Shown: piece by piece, positions 21,645-24,149 of the stretch
Position numbering within the stretch: the stretch's first letter is position 1
Layout: the number at the start of each line of letters is the position of its first letter
Source of the DNA: Myxococcota bacterium
Lineage (GTDB): Bacteria; Myxococcota_A; UBA9160; PR03
Length of the DNA stretch: 24,149 bases
Assembly (NCBI GenBank): GCA_030066475.1
Contig: JASJBO010000021.1
Coordinates: forward strand, 1 to 24,149
Direction: 5' to 3'
The notes under the pieces: generated by a model
Told to the model about the DNA's origin: nothing
The model's input: the letters and a program-made list of their open reading frames with translations, nothing else
Databases searched by the model: none
Position numbers and translations under genes: made by a program

Positions 21645-23098
21645 TGGCCGCACCCCACGGCGTGAAGCAGGTCGACGCCGCGACCTTCCAGCTGGGGCCC
21701 GACTTCCGGCCCGGCATGCGGGTGCCGGTGCGGCTGTTCGCTACCGAGCCGCTGCTGCACGACATGGACGACCACGTCTTCGTCCAGGCGGCGAACGTGG
21801 CGAGGCTCCCGGGCATCGTGGGCGCCAGCCTGTGCATGCCCGACGCGCACTGGGGCTACGGCTTCCCGATCGGCGGGGTGGCCGCGTTCGACCTCGACCA
21901 GGGCGTGATCTCGCCGGGCGGGATCGGCTTCGACATCAACTGCGGCATGCGGCTGGTGCGCACCGACCTCACCTGGCCGGAGGTGGAGCCGCGGCTGCCG
22001 GCCCTGGTCGACGCGCTCGCCGAGCGCGTTCCGGCCGGCGCGGGCCGCAGCGGCTTGGTCCGGCTCGACGACGACGAGTTCCGCCGCGTGCTCGTGCAGG
22101 GCTCGGCCTGGGCGGTGGAGCACGGCTACGGAACGCCCGAGGACATCGCATACACCGAGGCGCGCGGCTGCTTCCCCGACGCCGATCCCGACTGCGTGAG
22201 CGAGCGCGCCATCGAGCGCGGGCGCAAGCAGCTCGGAACGCTCGGCTCGGGCAACCACTACCTCGAGATCCAGGTGCTCCACGAGGCGGGCGTCGACGAC
22301 CCCGAGCGGGCGCGCGCCTTCGGGCTCGACCGCCCCGAGCAGGTGGTGGTGATGTTCCACTGCGGCAGCCGCGGCTTCGGACACCAGGTCGCGAGCGACC
22401 ACCTCCAGGTCATGCTGCGCGCCATGCCGGGCTTCGGCCTCGAGGTGATCGACCGCGAGCTGGCCTGTGCGCCGATCGGCTCGCGCGAGGGGCGCGACTA
22501 CTACGCCGCGATGTGCTGCGCCGCGAACATGTCGTTCGCCAACCGCCAGGTGATCCTGCACCGGGTCCGCGAGGTGTTCGCCGAGACCTTCGGGCGCGAC
22601 GCCGAGGCGCTCGGCATCCGCACCGTCTACGACGTGGCGCACAACACTGCCAAGCGCGAGCGCCACGTCGTGTCGGGCGAGACCCGCGAGCTGCTGGTGC
22701 ACCGCAAGGGCGCCACCCGCGCCTTCCCGCCGGGCCACCCCGAGCTGCCCGACGCCTACCGCGAGACCGGCCAGCCGGTGGTGATCGGAGGGAGCATGGA
22801 GACCGGCTCCTACCTGCTCGCGGGCGTCGAGAGCGGGGCGCGCAGCTACTACAGCACCGCGCACGGCAGCGGGCGCACGATGAGCCGCACCCAGGCGCGC
22901 AAGCGCGTACGCGGCAGGGAGGTGCGCCGGCGCATGGCCGAGCGCGGCATCCTGGTGCGCGGCGCCTCGATGCGCGGCCTCGCCGAGGAGGCCGGCTTCG
23001 CCTACAAGAGCGTCGAGCAGGTGGCGGAGGCGACCGAGCGCGCCGGCCTGTCGCGCCGCATCGCACACCTGGTGCCGGTCGGGAACGTCAAGGGTTGA
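21644..23098 (+). CDS. rtcB: RNA-splicing ligase RtcB
   Basis: 484 residues if started at TTG 21644, supported by AAGGAGGGGAG at 21625-21634; GTG 21662 is a weaker alternative. The length matches archaeal-type RtcB. All active-site features are present: GIGFDINCGMR (Asp and Cys metal ligands), GSGNHYLEIQ, MFHCGSRGFGHQ, VYDVAHNTAKRE and the guanylated histidine H407 in STAHGSGRTMSR. It ligates RNA 2',3'-cyclic phosphate or 3'-phosphate ends to 5'-OH ends using GTP and Mn2+. The stop overlaps the TTG start of archease (TTGA), so both are made together, as expected for a ligase and its activator. Targets may be damaged tRNA or rRNA; none can be read from this window. Confidence 0.96.
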   Translation: MAAPHGVKQVDAATFQLGPDFRPGMRVPVRLFATEPLLHDMDDHVFVQAANVARLPGIVGASLCMPDAHWGYGFPIGGVAAFDLDQGVISPGGIGFDINCGMRLVRTDLTWPEVEPRLPALVDALAERVPAGAGRSGLVRLDDDEFRRVLVQGSAWAVEHGYGTPEDIAYTEARGCFPDADPDCVSERAIERGRKQLGTLGSGNHYLEIQVLHEAGVDDPERARAFGLDRPEQVVVMFHCGSRGFGHQVASDHLQVMLRAMPGFGLEVIDRELACAPIGSREGRDYYAAMCCAANMSFANRQVILHRVREVFAETFGRDAEALGIRTVYDVAHNTAKRERHVVSGETRELLVHRKGATRAFPPGHPELPDAYRETGQPVVIGGSMETGSYLLAGVESGARSYYSTAHGSGRTMSRTQARKRVRGREVRRRMAERGILVRGASMRGLAEEAGFAYKSVEQVAEATERAGLSRRIAHLVPVGNVKG

Positions 23099-23532
23099 GC
23101 CGGCGCCCCCCGTACGCGTTCGTCGACGACGTCACGAGCGACCTGAGCTTCGTCGCGCACGGCGCCACGCTCGAGGCGCTGTTCGCGGCCGCCGCCGAGG
23201 CGCTGCTGGCCGCCACCGTCGTCGACCCGCGCCGCGTCGAGCCGCGCGTGGAGCGCGCGATCGAGCTGGCCGAGCCGGACCTCGAGCTGCTGCTGCTGCG
23301 CTTCCTCGGCGAGCTGGTCTACCTGCGCGACGCCGAGCACCTGCTGCTGCGCGCCGGCGCGCTGCGCCTGGAGGCGGACGGCGAGGCGCGTCTCGCGGGC
23401 GCGCTGGTCGGCGAGCCGCTCGACCGCGCCCGCCACGAGCTCGACACCGACGTGAAGGCGGTCACCGCCTACGGCCTGCGCGTCGCGCGCGACGCCGAGG
23501 GCTGGACGGCCCGCGTGACCCTCGACGTCTGA
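23095..23532 (+). CDS. Archease, RtcB activator
   Basis: 145 residues from TTG 23095, whose last two bases belong to the rtcB TGA. The family's N-terminal acidic motif is seen as YAFVDDVTSDLSFVAHG, followed by TLEALFAAAAEALLA; ELLLLRFLGELVYLRD is the central conserved helix. The C-terminus has DTDVKAVTAYGLRVARD and ends VTLDV, typical of the family (vKavTy.gl...d). Acidic residues in the first and last motifs bind a divalent metal. Archease accelerates RtcB guanylation and multiple turnover. Coupling to rtcB makes the assignment strong. Confidence 0.93.
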   Translation: MSRRPPYAFVDDVTSDLSFVAHGATLEALFAAAAEALLAATVVDPRRVEPRVERAIELAEPDLELLLLRFLGELVYLRDAEHLLLRAGALRLEADGEARLAGALVGEPLDRARHELDTDVKAVTAYGLRVARDAEGWTARVTLDV

Positions 23533-23569
23533 GTGCGCGGTGTAGAATCGCTCCCGGAGGAGAGCCTTC

Positions 23570-24149
23570 GTGCCCCACGCCCTCGGCGCGCAGCGCCCGC
23601 TCGGTCTCGGCTACTGGCCCCTGCCCGAGGACGACCCCGGGGTCGCCGTGGGCCGCGAGCCGGTGCGCCTGGTCGCTCCCGACGGCGCGCTGGTGCGCGG
23701 CGTGCTGTGGACGCCGCCGGCCGGCACGCCGTGGAAGACGGCCGTCGTCCTGACCCACCCGCGCGGCGACTTCTCCGTACACTACGCCTGCCCGCTGCTC
23801 GCCGCGGCCGGCTACGCCGCGTTCGGCTTCTCGACCCGCTATCTCAACAACGACACCGACTGCCTGCACGAGGCGTGCGTGGTGGACGTCAAGACCGCGG
23901 TGGACGAGATGCGCCGGCGCGGTGCCGAGGCCGTGGTGCTGCTCGGCAACAGCGGCGGCGGCTCGCTGATGGCGCTCACCCAGCAGGAGACCGGCTGCGG
24001 CGACGGCTGGATCGGCATCGCGGCGCACCCGGGCGAGGGCGTCTTCATGCTCCAGGTGATCGACCCCTCGGTCGCCGACGAGGACGACCCGCACAGCGTC
24101 GTGCCCGAGCTCGACATGTACGACCCCGACAACGGCTGGCGCCCCTGGC
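23570..24149 (+). CDS. Alpha/beta-hydrolase family protein, 3'-truncated by window edge
   Basis: 193 codons are visible from GTG 23570, with a strong GGAGGAG upstream; the frame runs off the window. The fold is recognised from [36 protein letters not shown] (HP at the oxyanion position), [11 protein letters not shown], and a nucleophile elbow [11 protein letters not shown] with Ser in GNSGG. It resembles acyltransferases or hydrolases acting on small esters, but the acid and His lie outside the window. It begins 37 bases after archease. A TAGAAT (23543-23548) might be a -10 for it, though no good -35 is seen. Confidence 0.82.
   Translation, partial: MPHALGAQRPLGLGYWPLPEDDPGVAVGREPVRLVAPDGALVRGVLWTPPAGTPWKTAVVLTHPRGDFSVHYACPLLAAAGYAAFGFSTRYLNNDTDCLHEACVVDVKTAVDEMRRRGAEAVVLLGNSGGGSLMALTQQETGCGDGWIGIAAHPGEGVFMLQVIDPSVADEDDPHSVVPELDMYDPDNGWRPW

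Noticed and set aside
21598..21664. Short plus-strand ORF (MPERRYVLDE...) just before rtcB
   Set aside because: Only about 22 codons, inside the opposing gene's 5' region, and it contains the rtcB Shine-Dalgarno; no independent support.
21611..23068. Minus-strand open frame (485 codons) opposite rtcB
   Set aside because: rtcB has every active-site motif; the antisense translation is low complexity.

Overview
The window is about 24 kb of uniformly GC-rich bacterial DNA with frequent GTG/TTG starts and tightly packed genes. An aa3-type cytochrome oxidase operon, a DUF1302 outer-membrane protein, acyl-CoA and flavoprotein oxidoreductases, a PEP-CTERM-like protein and SelB together suggest an aerobic, Gram-negative, lipid- or steroid-using member of the former Deltaproteobacteria (Myxococcota, Desulfobacterota or Binatota-like). 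This taxonomic guess is inference; there is no rRNA or other marker for placement.

Layout. 1-549: 3' part of a divergent crotonase-family gene. 635-1594 (-): GAF-GGDEF diguanylate cyclase. 1744-3674 (+): ferritin-like diiron protein and acyl-CoA dehydrogenase. 3706-5160 (-): FAD_binding_2 (KstD/fumarate reductase-like) flavoprotein, convergent with the dehydrogenase. 5325-10339 (-): respiratory operon in transcription order: diheme cytochrome c, 34-aa membrane peptide, oxidase subunits II, I, III and IV, a second subunit III-like protein, and an 82-aa membrane protein with a CxxC motif. 10567-12952 (-): esterase, MFS transporter and DUF420 protein, upstream on the same strand. 13173-17477 (+): very long DUF1302 outer-membrane protein and SMP-30/gluconolactonase-like protein. 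17603-20914 (+): serS and selB. 20817-21644 (-): DUF11-like secreted protein with a PEP-CTERM-like tail. 21644-23532 (+): rtcB and archease, an RNA ligase pair. 23570-end (+): partial alpha/beta hydrolase.

How the genes work together. The cox block supplies a terminal oxidase; the DUF420 gene upstream fits oxidase maturation. The dehydrogenase, crotonase, flavoprotein, SMP-30, esterase and DUF1302 genes are consistent with uptake and oxidation of hydrophobic substrates, but no complete pathway is visible. serS and selB both serve selenocysteine incorporation; rtcB and archease form an RNA-repair operon.

Most notable observations: (1) oxidase subunit I keeps its D-channel and metal ligands but lacks the K-channel lysine, which is Met next to a new Glu; (2) the DUF1302 protein is about 1,150 residues with 18 mature cysteines in nine close pairs, five of them exactly C-x7-C; (3) a dispersed hairpin element occurs in two full copies and one probable short copy, with gene stop codons embedded in it; (4) three exact 12-bp-phased TCCGAA repeats and an inverted repeat abut a consensus -35 box upstream of the DUF1302 gene; (5) the acyl-CoA dehydrogenase and the crotonase both depart from canonical catalytic residues. 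No gene-free stretch exceeds 300 bp. I saw no CRISPR array, IS element, tRNA or rRNA.
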